Below are positions 11,293-22,100 of a DNA stretch of 35,000 nucleotides, piece after piece (positions within the stretch are counted from its first letter, which is position 1; each line of letters opens with the position of its first letter). A model generated the notes under the pieces. It worked only from the letters and a program-made list of their open reading frames with translations. It did no database searches and was not told where the DNA came from. Position numbers and translations under genes: made by a program. The stretch lies in NCBI GenBank assembly GCA_905221605.1, contig CAJNDS010002563.1, positions 1 through 35,000 on the forward strand, given 5' to 3'. Source of the stretch: Symbiodinium natans (taxonomy: Eukaryota; Sar; Dinophyceae; Suessiales; Symbiodiniaceae).

Positions 11293-13918
11293 ATGGCCAC
11301 GTTTGCGGCGGGCGATCGCATCCTCTTCAAAAACGAGCAGGCCGCAAGTTTGCCGAAAGCCCCCACGATAGACAAGTCTGGGAGGGCCAGAGCAGATGCC
11401 CGATGCCCAGCCACTGTCACCATGACCCCAAGCTTCGGAGCAGGAACAGTGCTGCCATGTGCTACTATACCCCTTTACCCTAAACAGTCAAGACATGTCA
11501 AGACAGTAGCATTGAGAATGGCAATCATCCAGCAGGAATGAGTCTCTCTCCTGAAACCCAAATTGTTCCAGACCAAAAGCCTTCGGGGACCCCCTAAATA
11601 ACCCTAAACCCTAAACCCTAAACCCTAAATCCAAAACCCTAAACTCTAAACCCTAAACCCGAAAAGGTCCCGTCCTGAAACTGGCATCGCGGGGCTTTTG
11701 CAGGAGAGGCAGCTGCACGGCACCGTCCGCTTCGTCGGAAGGACCGACTTCGCAGAAGGCGAACCTGGGCATGGAATTGGGGCCTCCACACTTTAGGGTC
11801 CAGGGTTTATGGTTCAGGGTTTAGGGTTTAGGGTGTTAGGGTGTTAGGGTGTTAGGGTGTTAGGGTATTAGGGTGTTCGGGGTTAGGGTTTAGGATGAAG
11901 CACCTGCATGCTGCGCTGATTCTGGCAACGACGACGAGGATGGTGATGATCGTTTCTGGGATGTGCGATGCCGATGCCCGATGCTTCCAGGGAGCTTCGA
12001 ACTGAAAGGCCTCAGGGGTCAGCCACGCACAACCCTAGGCCACCGGGAAGTGGTGACCCCAAAAAACTCAAAAGTCCTGAGACTCAAGGTTCTGAGGCCT
12101 GCAGCTTCTTTGAGAGATCTAAGGATTGGCTCGGCTTGGAGTTGGACGAGAAGGCGAGACGCAAGTTGCAAGAGAGGCTTCCCATGGCCACCACAGCAGT
12201 CTAAGCACACTGTAAGCACGCCACAGCCTTCTGCATGATTCTGCAGACTCGCACCTCTCTTTCCCAGCGCAGTTTTTCAGCGCTGCGCCCCTTCTGGACC
12301 AGGTCGGCAAGAATGATGGCTCGGTGAGGGGCAAAGCGTACTTCCAGTGCCAGCCACAGTGCCCCCTAGCATGTGCTGCAGCCATCGCATGTTCTGTGCG
12401 CCTCTGCTTTTGCCGTGTGTGTCCGGTAAGGCTAGCAAGATCATGCTCCTTGAGGTTCTGACTAGGGCCAGGGGACAGCACTTTCCAAAGCCCATCTGAC
12501 AATGGTCACGAAAGAGAGCCATCGGATCTCGAGTGGCCTTTTTGGAACTGTTTTCGGGCTTTGACCCCCTGAGGCCTGACCAATCCGGGGGGAAAAGCGT
12601 GGGTGGTGTCGCCCCGTTGGTCCGATAGATCGGACAAGCCTTTTCAAGCGACTCTTCAAGCTCTCAGCTCAGCTGGCCATGTTGTTCTTGTTGTTTTTTG
12701 AAGCCGCTGTATCAAGCATTGCGTGGCGGCTGTTGAGCAGAGCCATGTACAAGAGAAACTCGCTTAAGCATGATGCAGCTGAGCCATATCCAGACCGCGC
12801 GCTTTGTCGGGGTGAGCTTTCTCTCTCCCTAGTTGGGAAGAGATTCCGGTTTTCAAATGTCATGGGGTTTCAGGATATTTTTGGAATTGCGCCTCTGGTA
12901 TGGGTCTCCTGACAGGTACGGCCTGTTCGTCCGCTCCAACTCCACGGCGCTGCGCAAGTTGGAGGCACGGGCCCGAGCTTTCGACCCCGCTCCTGCAACC
13001 CCAATAAGGTCCCTCCGGGTCATGTGCTTCTTTACTATGCCCCCGCCAAGTTCATGCTTCCAAACAAAGATCAGAGGCACGCCGCGGGCAGAACTGGACT
13101 TTATTTCTTTATTTCTTTGTTTTTTTTATTTCTCTCTTTCTCTCTTTCTCTCTTTCTCTCTTTCTCTCTTTCTCTCTTTCTCTCTTTCTCTCTTTCTCTC
13201 TTTCTCTCTTTCTCTCTTTCTCTCTTTCTTTCTTGCTTTCTTTCTTTCTTGCTGGCTTTCTTTCTTTCGTTCTTTCTTTCTTTCTTTCTTGAATTTTGAG
13301 AGTAGCGAGCATGAGGCAGGCTTGCCTCAGAGCGGCGGAATCCATATGAAGAGCCGCAGGTCTCATTGAATCAAAGGCTATACTCAGTTGCAGTATCCAG
13401 CAGCAGCAGAATTTCTAGAGATTCCTTCCCAGGCCCAGGGTTTGGGAAGGCAAGTTCCCGATTCTTTGCAGGGCGTCCTACCAGAGTTTCGTCTACAGCA
13501 AATCGCTGAGCACCATCATGTTCCCGGAGCCTCTGACCATCAGACGGGGTCATGCAAAGGTCCGAAGGGTTCCGCAGACAACCGTTTTCTCCCCAAAGAG
13601 ATCCCGGATGCCTTGAGTTCTTGCGACATCTGCCCGCGTCATGCCCGGAGGATGCGGAGCCTTCCTCACCTTCGGCTCAGGCCGGGGCCGGCTTCTGGGG
13701 GTGTCGGTGCTGTTTGTTTGGGGGAGGAGGGCCTGGGCCGCTTCTGCCGCCGTGTGCTACTTGTATGCAGATCCCAGCTGGTGTAGCTGCATCTAACTCA
13801 TGAGGAGAAGAGGATGTCAGATCGTCAGAACATGCAGCAATCGTTAGAATTCGGGCCTGAGCCACCCTGCACCCCATCTCTTGAAGCTGCAGATCCGAGC
13901 CAGAAAACCGGCCCGAGA
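11293..13918 (+). CDS. CAP-Gly domain protein, N-terminal part (multi-exon)
   Basis: Eight exons traced: 11293-11340, 11704-11760, 12123-12152, 12303-12358, 12916-12964, 13009-13076, 13472-13559 (or from 13433), 13618-13680, plus 13787-13918 as a ninth; phases agree at every junction. The ATG at 11293 gives MATFAAGDRILFKNEQ. The next exons supply GTVRFVGRTDFAEG, DWLGLELDEK, VGKNDGSVRGKAYFQC and YGLFVRSNSTALRK, together a complete CAP-Gly domain at about residues 20-77, including the hallmark GKNDG that binds the C-terminal EEY/F tail of tubulin and EB proteins. A Ser/Pro/Ala-rich linker follows (CPEDAEPSSPSAQ, then MSDRQNMQQSLEFGPEPP). The likely role is microtubule or tubulin-cofactor binding in the cytoplasm. 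The CAP-Gly exons are secure; exons after 13009 rest on phase agreement and composition. Introns are mostly GC-AG or GA-AG and 44-665 nt. Telomere-type arrays and a CT microsatellite lie inside introns. The 3' end is not resolved; see the exon candidates to 17649. Confidence 0.78.
11598..11660 (-). repeat. Interstitial CCCTAAA array in intron 1 of the CAP-Gly gene
   Basis: About eight CCCTAAA units with variants, wholly inside the intron 11341-11703. Confidence 0.95.
11791..11894 (+). repeat. Interstitial TTTAGGG / GGTGTTA array in intron 2
   Basis: TTTAGGG units followed by four GGTGTTA variants, inside the intron 11761-12122. Its orientation is opposite to the array in intron 1, so the first CAP-Gly domain exon (11704-11760) lies between two inverted telomere-type tracts. 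Confidence 0.93.
13107..13295. repeat. (TTTCTCTC)n polypyrimidine microsatellite
   Basis: About 190 bases of TTTCTCTC and TTTC units, just after the proposed exon ending at 13076 and inside the following intron. The SLSLFLSF and REKERKRE readings on the two strands are artefacts of it. Confidence 0.97.
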
Positions 13919-13925
13919 GTCACCT

Positions 13926-14415
13926 TTAGGGTTTGGGGTTTAGGGTTTAGGGTTTAGGGTTGATAGAAATTGTGTAGGGTTTGGGTCCCAATAACGTGTT
14001 GACCGAAACGTTTTGACCGACAATTTTGACAGAGTTTTTGTTTTGGAACTACGTTTTTCATTTTGGGGGAGGGGGGGGGAGGGGCATGGAGAGGGAGGAT
14101 CACCGGAAGAGGAGGGGGGGAGGGGGGGGGGGGGGAGGGAGGGGGAGGGGGAGGGGGGGGGGGGGGGAGGGGAGGGGAGGGGGAGGGGAGGGGGGAGGGA
14201 GGGGGAGGGGAGGGGAGGGGGAGGGGAGGGGGGGAGGGAGGGGTTTAAGTAAATTGAGCATGTGGCCTCCAGAGAGATGTGTTTTGGAGTTTAAACTCAG
14301 CTTGTCAGCTGTTTAGACAAATAACTTGGGAAATTCAGAATGATACCACATACAATTTCTATTTATTTAGTCTTGAGGGTTTAGGGTTTAGGGTGTAGGG
14401 TGTAGGGTTTAGGGA
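13926..14415. repeat. Two TTTAGGG tracts flanking a polypurine tract
   Basis: TTTAGGG units at 13926-13960 and 14377-14415. Between them, 14064-14245 is a (GGGGAGGG)n-like polypurine run with strong G-quadruplex or triplex potential. All three lie in the proposed intron 13919-14583. The GEGGGGEGG-type readings are repeat artefacts. Confidence 0.92.
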
Positions 14416-14583
14416 TCTGAAAAGTAGATCACCTTAAGGGCTCCTAAAAATTGACCCAAAGTAGCATAGGGTACTATTTGGGGGTTCTACTTTTTGGATC
14501 CTCCCAGGGGGTCTGGGTAGAGAGTTCTTGGGGCTTCCAAGGCGCAGCAAGTTTTCAAGCACAAACGCACCAGGTGATCTCAG

Positions 14584-14760
14584 AATACTATCATCTATGT
14601 TTACTACGAGACTACCATACTTCTACAACGCCAGACTGTCCTGGAATACTTCATGAGAAGCCGCCTTCTTTCGATTGCTCCGGTGACCAGGCCCAGACGG
14701 CAGCATCTCGCAAGGCTCAGGCAGCCGGCTCCGGCATCTAAGGGGTTCCGGCATCTGTAG
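14584..14760 (+). CDS. Probable further exon(s) of the CAP-Gly gene
   Basis: After a 3' site (GGTGATCTCAG|AATACT) a frame in the right phase opens: TIIYVYYETTILLQRQ, then TVLEYFMRSRLLSIAPVTR, ending either at an AG|GC donor (14714/14715) or at TAG 14758-14760. Composition is protein-like and no family is recognised. Further weak candidates lie at about 14798-14890 (KLQNWDMFGLTCVRV) and 15057-15138 (MRENSKNTSEPQQLTGRP). Assignment to the upstream gene rests on phase and strand only. Confidence 0.4.
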   Translation, partial: NTIIYVYYETTILLQRQTVLEYFMRSRLLSIAPVTRPRRQHLARLRQPAPASKGFRHL

Positions 14761-15263
14761 GAAGGCCACAGCATAACCCTCAACAAGAAAACCCAAGCTG
14801 CAGAACTGGGACATGTTCGGGCTGACCTGTGTTCGAGTTTCGTGCTCAACATGCGCTGTAGGGGCCGTGTGGAAATCATGTCTTGAAAAGGACCTCCTCC
14901 CTTTGTGAGGTGTGTGCATACGAGTTTCAGTCCCATGCCAGGGCCGAAAAGGCACCGAAATCTGCGATCTAAAGTCTCAGGCGCCCACAGTGTACTACGC
15001 CTTTTGCAGCCCCTTTCCCTCCCCCCCTGCCCCCCGAAAGCCTACATACTAAAGGCCCCAATGCGGGAAAATAGTAAGAACACCTCGGAGCCCCAGCAGC
15101 TGACAGGCCGGCCGCCGGAGCCAGGAGCAGGAGAAGGCCATTTTTTTACATGTGGGAGGGGGGGGGGGCTGCTTTGCTTCCACTCCTCCTCTCGCTTTTC
15201 ACCCCCACATGTGCTTTCTCATGCTTTTGAGGGGCATTTTGTAAGTTGCATCTTGGGGGGGAA

Positions 15264-15450
15264 AGAGTGACCCGAAGACCCAAGTCACTCAAGATCGCCC
15301 GGGGCTCTGGAGTGGCGCGTGGGATCTTGGGCTCGGGATCTTCCTCTCGCAGTCCACCTCTCCAGCCCCTACGCAAGGCTAGGATTCGCGCCCAGCTGGC
15401 CCAGGCCATGGAGGTGGAACGGGGGACTTCGGGAGGCCCTTTTAGGGGAT
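15264..15450 (+). CDS. Possible exon, function unknown
   Basis: A frame reading RVTRRPKSLKIARGSG and, downstream, RKARIRAQLAQAMEVERG, the latter with charged heptad-like spacing suggesting a helix. Open frames also exist on the opposite strand, and no splice model was convincing. It lies between the exon candidates at 14.6 and 16.2 kb. Confidence 0.25.
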
Positions 15451-16223
15451 GAGAGTGGGTGCCCGGGTACCACATCCCTCATTTCCTGTTAAGGACCAGT
15501 AGGATCAGTAGGTAAAGGGCTTTCAGGATTCCTTTGTCTTTAGGCCTTCAGACATTGCAGGTCTTCTAGGGCAGCTTCGCAAGCGCTTTGTAAGGGTACT
15601 CAAGTCGCGACCCTCAATTCCGAACTCTCTCGTGCAGAGAGTCCGCGCAGAGTAGAGACACCGCAGGACCACGATGTGACGACCATCCTACATGTTCGTG
15701 TCTGAGACGCCGGTGGTCGAGCAGCCTTTATCTACAACGGTTTGGTTGTTGGGGGTGATCCCTCTAGAAGCCTCAGGGTTTTCTGAGTCCTCTCTGAGTG
15801 TAGGGGCGTGGGGGTCATAGGGAGTCCCATGGTTGCGGAGGCGTTCAAGATTGGCGCTGTGCAATGCGAGAGAGTTGAGGGTCTGTTGCGGCCAACACGA
15901 TATTATTCAGCACTCAGCCATATGCCGTGGCCTGCAGGCATGGTTTGTACTGTGAGGCTATGATGATGAGGCCATGAGTCACGTGCTAGTACCCAAATAT
16001 CGAGAGACCAACGCCCATGCGTCATAAGCCTATGGAAGGCTCCGCAGTGCTGACAGCCAGCTTTGCCACACCGAGGTTTTTCGACCGGCTCTGAACCTAG
16101 GCATCGATGAGAAGGACCCAATGCTGCAAGTCGGGCTCCTGTGCTTTTCTGCACTTTCAGGAGCAAGTCGGCCGTTGTGCTGTTCTAGGTCGGCACTTGG
16201 TGCTCTTCATGTCTTTGTCGACA
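15451..16223. other. Non-coding or unassigned interval
   Basis: I see no persuasive exon, repeat or inverted repeat here. A minus-strand frame at 15903-16166 with CGKAGCQHCG spacing was considered, but nothing in its neighbourhood supports it. Confidence 0.35.
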
Positions 16224-16479
16224 GGAGCTCGACGCTGCCTTGCGAATCGTCAAGTTCCAGGCGCGGCCCTCGCTGCACAAAACGCTTGCTGGGCTGTTTT
16301 TGGCCCACTTCTGTGTTGCTCGAGCTTCGCGCACATGGAATGCAGATAATTCGCCCACGTCTTACAGCCTCGGATCGTGGGATGCTGAGACTACTGCTCG
16401 GCTTACTTTCGTGAGATGGCTCGGCCAGGCACACAACAGCTTCGTGTCAGAGATGGATGCCATGCGCCGCCTCCTTTGA
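16224..16479 (+). CDS. Possible terminal exon, function unknown
   Basis: After a 3' site (TTTGTCGACAG|GAGCTCGACG) the frame reads ELDAALRIVKFQARPSLHKT, then TTARLTFVRWLGQAHNSFVS, and ends at TGA 16477-16479. Composition is protein-like, with no recognised domain. It could be the last exon of the CAP-Gly gene or a separate gene. The strand agrees with both neighbouring genes. Confidence 0.35.
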
Positions 16480-16627
16480 AAGAATTGAGTCTCGGGTTTA
16501 GAGGAAACTTAGAGTCCTGGCACCAGACAAGGCAAGAAGACCCTCAGCCCACAGAATCCACAACCCTAAACCCTAAATCCTAACTCCTAAACTCCTAGGT
16601 CCTCCATCCCTTATCGCACTCGCTCGC

Positions 16628-16833
16628 GTGGGTCGCTCAGGCAACAAGACTTGTGAGGTCATGGCCTCCTTGGAGAAGCTCCATGCGCCCTGGCTGGAGA
16701 TGGGGGGGTGGTCCTTCCTAATTCAACCCCAAGCCCAGTTTTTTTATGGGGCCTGTCAGACCTCAAAACCTCATCCCCACACCGCCTTGTCCTGGAGCTA
16801 TGAAATCTTGCGGGGACCCTGGGAACCAGGGTA
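16628..16833 (+). CDS. Possible exon(s), function unknown
   Basis: GNKTCEVMASLEKLHAPWLE and, after a possible short intron, HTALSWSYEILRGPWEP. It ends at a strong donor, CCAGG|GTAAGT (16831). A further stretch to about 17020 is open in two frames (one reads QVQLTEQTQKKVNW), and I cannot choose between them. Confidence 0.3.
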
Positions 16834-17265
16834 AGTTCTGCTTTTGTGCGTGCTCATTTCTTGAAGGCCTCTGCTCTGTGCCCAGCTTTGGTTTGTCCAT
16901 GGGATATGCCCGGCGGCTGGTTCGAGCTTTGCTGCGGATGTCTCCAGTGCGTCCAAAGCAGGTACAGCTCACGGAGCAGACCCAGAAGAAGGTCAATTGG
17001 GCGGGGTTTAGGGCTTGCAGTCTTTGAGTTCGGGCTTTAAGCTCCACGATCGCGCTGGCCATTCACGGCAGCAGTCATGCCAACTTACTAGCTGAAGACA
17101 ATCGCCATGTTTGTTGAGGACCATCCGGGGGAGTATTCCACAACTTTGAGTACAGGAGCTTGGGTTTGGGCTTGACGGCTTGGGATTCGCGCTTTACGAA
17201 GTTCAGCAGGTTGGGGAGCGGCCCTCCCCCTCCCCAACTCCGAAATCTGAAGCCCAGGCAAGCGC

Positions 17266-17649
17266 TGACTCTGCTTTTGCTTCAAAATCAAGAACAGAAT
17301 CATCTTGCCCATTAAGCAGAAGCTCGGCAATGCTCGGCAACAGTCTTGGCAGTTCGTGAAGGGAAGACCACAAACGGCAAGAGTCGATTGACTCGTCGAA
17401 GCTTACCCCGATGCAGGTGGAGCGCGTGGGGGAAGAGCTGGAGGAGCGTATGCCGCGCTCCTGGCCGCCTTTCAGACGGGTTCGGCTTTCGCAGCACTGT
17501 CGTACATGCTGCTGCTACTATTCCCTGCCTCATCCGTGGGCAAGGAAGCTATCAGGCTGTATTCGTACAGCCCACGCCCAGAAGGTCTACTGTTCCCGAA
17601 CCTTCAGCTTGTCAAAAGATCTGAGAACCTTGTCATGTTGGGTGGTTAG
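17266..17649 (+). CDS. Possible exons encoding a hydrophobic protein segment
   Basis: Two open segments share a frame, separated by one TGA (17389-17391) that a short intron would remove. The first carries FKIKNRIILPIKQKLGNARQ. The second carries AYAALLAAFQTGSAFAALSY, then MLLLLFPASSVGKEAIRLY, a plausible membrane segment, ending at TAG 17647-17649. An overlapping frame (MQVERVGEELEERM) is also open, so the call is tentative. A TPR-like reading, AALNHYTQALNVKP, lies at 17794-17835. Confidence 0.3.
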
Positions 17650-17849
17650 CTGTGGGAAGACGTGCTCTAAGCTTGCTGCAGGGTGCGAGTACACCTTGTC
17701 CTTGAAATGCTGGGCTGGGAACTTCCCTGGACCGTGCTACTGTTGTGACAAACCGCGCTCGAAGCTTGAAACTTGGAGGTTTTCGGCCCCGGCAGCGCTG
17801 AATCACTACACCCAAGCCCTGAATGTGAAGCCCTAGAGGCCCGCAGGCC

Positions 17850-18545
17850 TTGGCCCCTGCAAATGGGTGATGGGGGCGTAGAGCGCCGGGCTTTGGCACC
17901 CTTAGCCTTGCAGGGAAATGCTATATTTAACCCTTATAGAGCACGCGGATCTGAGTCGTAGCTTTGAACTCGGTGCAGGGGGTCGGGGATGCGCTTCTTT
18001 TTCTAAGGATGAAGATGCTCGACAACGTGGCGGCGCGCCGCGCGACAGCAACCGAGTGGCTCCTTTGACATGGGAGGGCCAGGAATCTACTGTTTGCTTA
18101 AGGAGCCTCAACAAAAATCGAGATAATAATCCCCATACTAAACCTTAAACGGAAGGATCGTATTTGTGTTTTGGGGGTTTTGCAGCAAGTAGTAGAGATG
18201 GATCGCTGGCGTGTAAAAGGGAAAGGGTCATGCTGCTCTGGAGGCTTCTCCGGCGCGCTGGATGCCTACGCGTCTCAGGAGCCATGTCGGGGTTTCCGAA
18301 ATTTAGGGGCACCCTTTTGGGGAGTCCCTTTACGGGGATTCTATTCTACTTGGGGTGCAAGAGGGGCACCCCTCGTTTGGGAAATCTGACCTCAGCCCAG
18401 CTGAGAAGCCTCGAGACCTTACCTCGCTCGAACTCAAGCCTCGGAAACCGGTGGTTCACGTGTCATTCGCATCTTTGAAGGCAGTATGCGAGCCTGCAGG
18501 GTGGCACCAATCATAGCAAGAACTGTCCATGAATTATATATATAT

Positions 18546-18579
<34 letters not shown>

Positions 18580-19090
18580 GTCTGGGACCCATGCCAATTG
18601 GCCATCAGAGTGGTCGAGGGACGGGGACGGGTGTGCTTTGGATTGCCTTTGTCCTGAAACGCAGTGCAATCCTGAAGCTGGGACACCCCCTGTTTGGACA
18701 AGGAGGCTGGCACTCGGAAGGTCCAGCCGTCGACGTCGAGCAGGTCCCCTTGCTTCCAGGAAGTCCCCCTGTAGAGCCCGGAAATCTCCCGAGCCCGGGA
18801 CCTTCCAGGAGACTGGCAAGAGCAAGGGCAAAGAGCAGCCGGACTCGGACCCTTCTCGGGGGGTGTTCGGGGGCGGCCCTTTGTCGAGGTCTTCAGCTAC
18901 AGGCTTTTGGGTGACTGTTGGGATCCGGAGCTCAGAGGAAGGGGTCAAAATTGGGAGGGTCTGGGAGTCGTTAGGCTTAGGTGCAAGAGCGCCAGTGCTT
19001 CAATTACTCAGAATTGCCGATGTAAGTTGCCACCCTGGGATGGTTTATGGATTCCGCAGTGGCAGGCCCGATTCTCGAAAGCCCTGAAAG
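17850..19090. other. Intergenic or upstream region of the RelA/SpoT-ankyrin gene
   Basis: It contains a (TA)n microsatellite at 18534-18580 and an imperfect inverted repeat at 18289-18385 with arms TTTCCGAAATTTAGGGG and CCCCTCGTTTGGGAAA, possibly a small decayed element. A plus-strand stretch (about 18790-18860, ETGKSKGKEQPDSDPSRG) might be an early exon of the downstream gene. No start codon is established. Confidence 0.35.
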
Positions 19091-19117
19091 TTTGCTCGCC
19101 AAAACCCTTTTGCGGGG

Positions 19118-22100
19118 GAGGAGGCCGATGCCAAGAAGGACAAGGGGCATCCATCGAAGGAGGATCTCCGCCAGAAGGCCACAGAATGTGGTTGTTCATG
19201 TGGTGTCCTCATGCTTCCTGTCCCCTGTTTCCCAAAGCTTTGCTCCCTGCTTGCCGACCGGGCAGTTTGGCCTTGCCGACAGCCGCTATGACGAGCTTGT
19301 CGCGGAGTTGGAGAATGCCGGCGACACAGAGGCAAAGTACGCGAAGGCGCTGGAGCTGTCCGGCGGAGAGAAACGACTCCAAAAACACAAGGAGAAGAGC
19401 CGCTCGGCCCTGCAAAGGCATTGGAAGCTTGTAGGCGTGTAGTTGGAATTGGCTCAGAGTGGCCCAAGCTTTCGTACCCAAGCTGTTCTGGCAGTGTTGT
19501 GTTCGGGTGCGGTCCTTGAAACCTCGACGTCCGCGGCAAAACACCTCACAGAGGATTCAGAGGTACCAGCCAACTTTCTGTGTTGAGAACCCCCGCCCTT
19601 CTCCCGGTGACCGCCGCCCGGGACCTAGAATCTGTCAAGCCCGAGGCGAGGAGCTGCAGAAGAAGTACGGCCTCCACGAAGCGCACCGTGCCCTCCTCCC
19701 GCCCGGCGAGCGCAACGCGCGCAGCATTAAGGCCGCCCGGGGGGGGAGTGGGGGAAGAGGGTCTCCGAATAGGCTCTCTAAAGGGTCGGAAGGCGGTATT
19801 GTGCAACTTCTACAACAGGAAGTGGTTCTTTGCCTGCCTGCTTGGCACTCTCAGAGTATGGTGTGGGCTTTGGAGCCAGGTGAACTTCCAGCCATTCTTC
19901 CAGACGCTGCCCGAGCTCTTCAAGTTTGCCGAGGAGGATCGCGCTCGCTGCTTTGCCTTGTTTTTTTTTCGGTAGCCCGGCCCTTTATGCTACAAGCTGC
20001 GACGAGGAGAAGCACCACTTCTTCGACCTGGTGGAGAGGGTGGCCAAGGCAACGAACGGGACCTACGCGAAGCCACCTCTGAAAGGACCGGAGCGCTGCT
20101 CGCCTTCACATGAACGGTTGTCTGGAGACGCCCGAGCTCCTGAGAGTCTGAAGAGGTTAACGCTCTCGAAGGCTTGTATGGCGAGTGTTGGAGCCGATAT
20201 GGTCAGTTCTCTAACTTGTGGTCCCAATTTTTTTGAGAGGTGGCCATGGGGTTTACGACAAAAAGGGACCCCTAGTGTGGTCCCCCAAATAGTGGGACTC
20301 CCTTATACAATCAGAACCCCACCAAGGTACCCCTACTTTCGGAAACCCTAAACCCTAAGCCCTAAGCCCTAAGCCCTAAGCCCTAAGCCCTAAGCCCTAA
20401 GCCCTAAGCCCTAAACCCTAAACCCTAAGCCCTAAGCCCTAAACCCTAAACCCTAAACCCTAAACCCTCAACCCTAAACCCTCTAAACCCTATAAACCCC
20501 CGCAAGCTGGCAACCTCGGGCCTCTGTCAGCTCCGCGAGCTCCTCCTGCCCGAGGCTGCATCTCCAAAGCTCACTTTAAGTATGTGGACAGCGCCGGCAG
20601 GGTCGAATGGTGCTGCCGGCTTCCGATTGAACCCTGAACCCTAAGCCCTAAGCCCTAAGCCCTAAGCCCTAAACCCTAAGCCCTAAGCCCTAAGCCCTGA
20701 ACCCTGAACCCTGAACCCTAAACCCTAGAGAGAAGGGCGGGTGGGCCAGCTGCATGGTTTGATCGCTGCTGAAGTCCTTGCGCGCCCAACCTGCAAACTC
20801 GCAAACTCGCAAAACATTGATGCCAACGTATTGCTTGAGATGTTCCCCCTATTAACCTTAACCGCCATAGGGATTATACTACCCCCCCCCACCTACAGGT
20901 ATTAGGGTTAACAGTCCTTAACTGGGATTATAGTACCCCTTATCATAATCCCCATTGAGGACTGTTGCTATGAGGGGGCCTGGTCTGAGCTTTTCTGATT
21001 GGGGCCCTTGCTTTTCTTTGTGGGGTCAATGTTATGTAAACAGGGCCATGGGGCAATGTGCTTTGTGTGCCAGTTATTAGGTTTAGGTTTCAGCAGGGTT
21101 TAGGGCTTAGGGTTTAGGGTTGGTGTAGTGTATTTGATGAAGTATTTTCGACTATCTGATACATAAACTTCACAAACTGGGCCTCTCTTTGCCAGGCACC
21201 GGCTCACGGACATCGTGCGTGACACCCTCATCTTCGAGAACTTGTCAGACATGTACGCGGGCCTTCAGCTGATCGAGCAGGAGACAGGGCTTCCGCCGCG
21301 CTTTGCCGAGGGACTTGCGTGGCCCCTTTTCGCAGGACCGAAGCGTAGAGATCGTGGAGCTGAACGACAGGCCCGGGGGATTCAGCTGATACTCGGCACT
21401 TTGTCCCCGAACATCCCAAGGTTCCAGAAGAGCCTCGACGGCGGCTACCGGGACCTTCAGCTCACAGTTCGAGTGGGGAAAGGGCTCATGTGCGAGCTGC
21501 AGATGAACACGAAGTTCTTCCTCTACGTGAAGGACGGCGGGAACATTGATGTTTCGGATTCTTCTTGTCTGCACAAGATAGTCCGCCATGACTGTCCTGT
21601 TCTTCTGCCACTCCGTGCAGGAGACCAGCGGCCACCGTGCCTTTGAGGTCAGGCGCCAGTTGGTGGCCGACGTCACAGCCAATGACACGGGCGGGACTGC
21701 CAAGACGTTGGAGTGGGCTGCCAAGCAGCCGGAGGCAGCTGCTGTACCGGCGTATGCTGTGAAATTTTGGTTTCAGCTGCTCTCGTCTGTAATATGGGGA
21801 TTCTTATTCGTTTAAAAATTTGTTGGGGGGGTTCTTAAGCAAATAGTAGGTTTAGTTGTGCTTTTGCATTGCACAGGAAAATCGCAGCTGCTTGCAAGTG
21901 CTGGTGCTGTGTGATTGTGCTCATGGAACGAAGCCCCTGCTGTGCAGCTTCCCGCTCGTGGGGTATACAGTAGGCTTGGAGTGTGCAGCTGCTTTGTGCC
22001 CTGGAGGCCCTGGAAGCTGTGCTGGCCGCGCGCAAGTCTCCCTTGCTTCACATCGCGGCCGAGAAGGGAAATTCCGACCTGGTGCCACTTGACTGACAGC

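Noticed and set aside
12679-12912. Frame reading AVSSIAWRLLSRAMYKRN that looked like a gene start
   Set aside because: It lies wholly inside intron 12359-12915, whose removal restores the CAP-Gly domain in phase.
12833-13369. 178-codon frame running into the CT microsatellite
   Set aside because: Only 12916-12964 of it is exon; the left part is intron, and the SLSLFLSF tail is microsatellite.
15288-15311. KIARGSG reminiscent of the SRP54 M domain
   Set aside because: The surrounding residues do not follow the SRP54 pattern; too short to support a call.
17771-17781. CTTGGAGGTT identical to the end of MITE A
   Set aside because: Only ten bases match, there is no right end and no TA flank.
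20220-20347. Possible complete inverted-repeat element related to 18289-18385
   Set aside because: Only the right end resembles the other locus; I could not find a matching left end.
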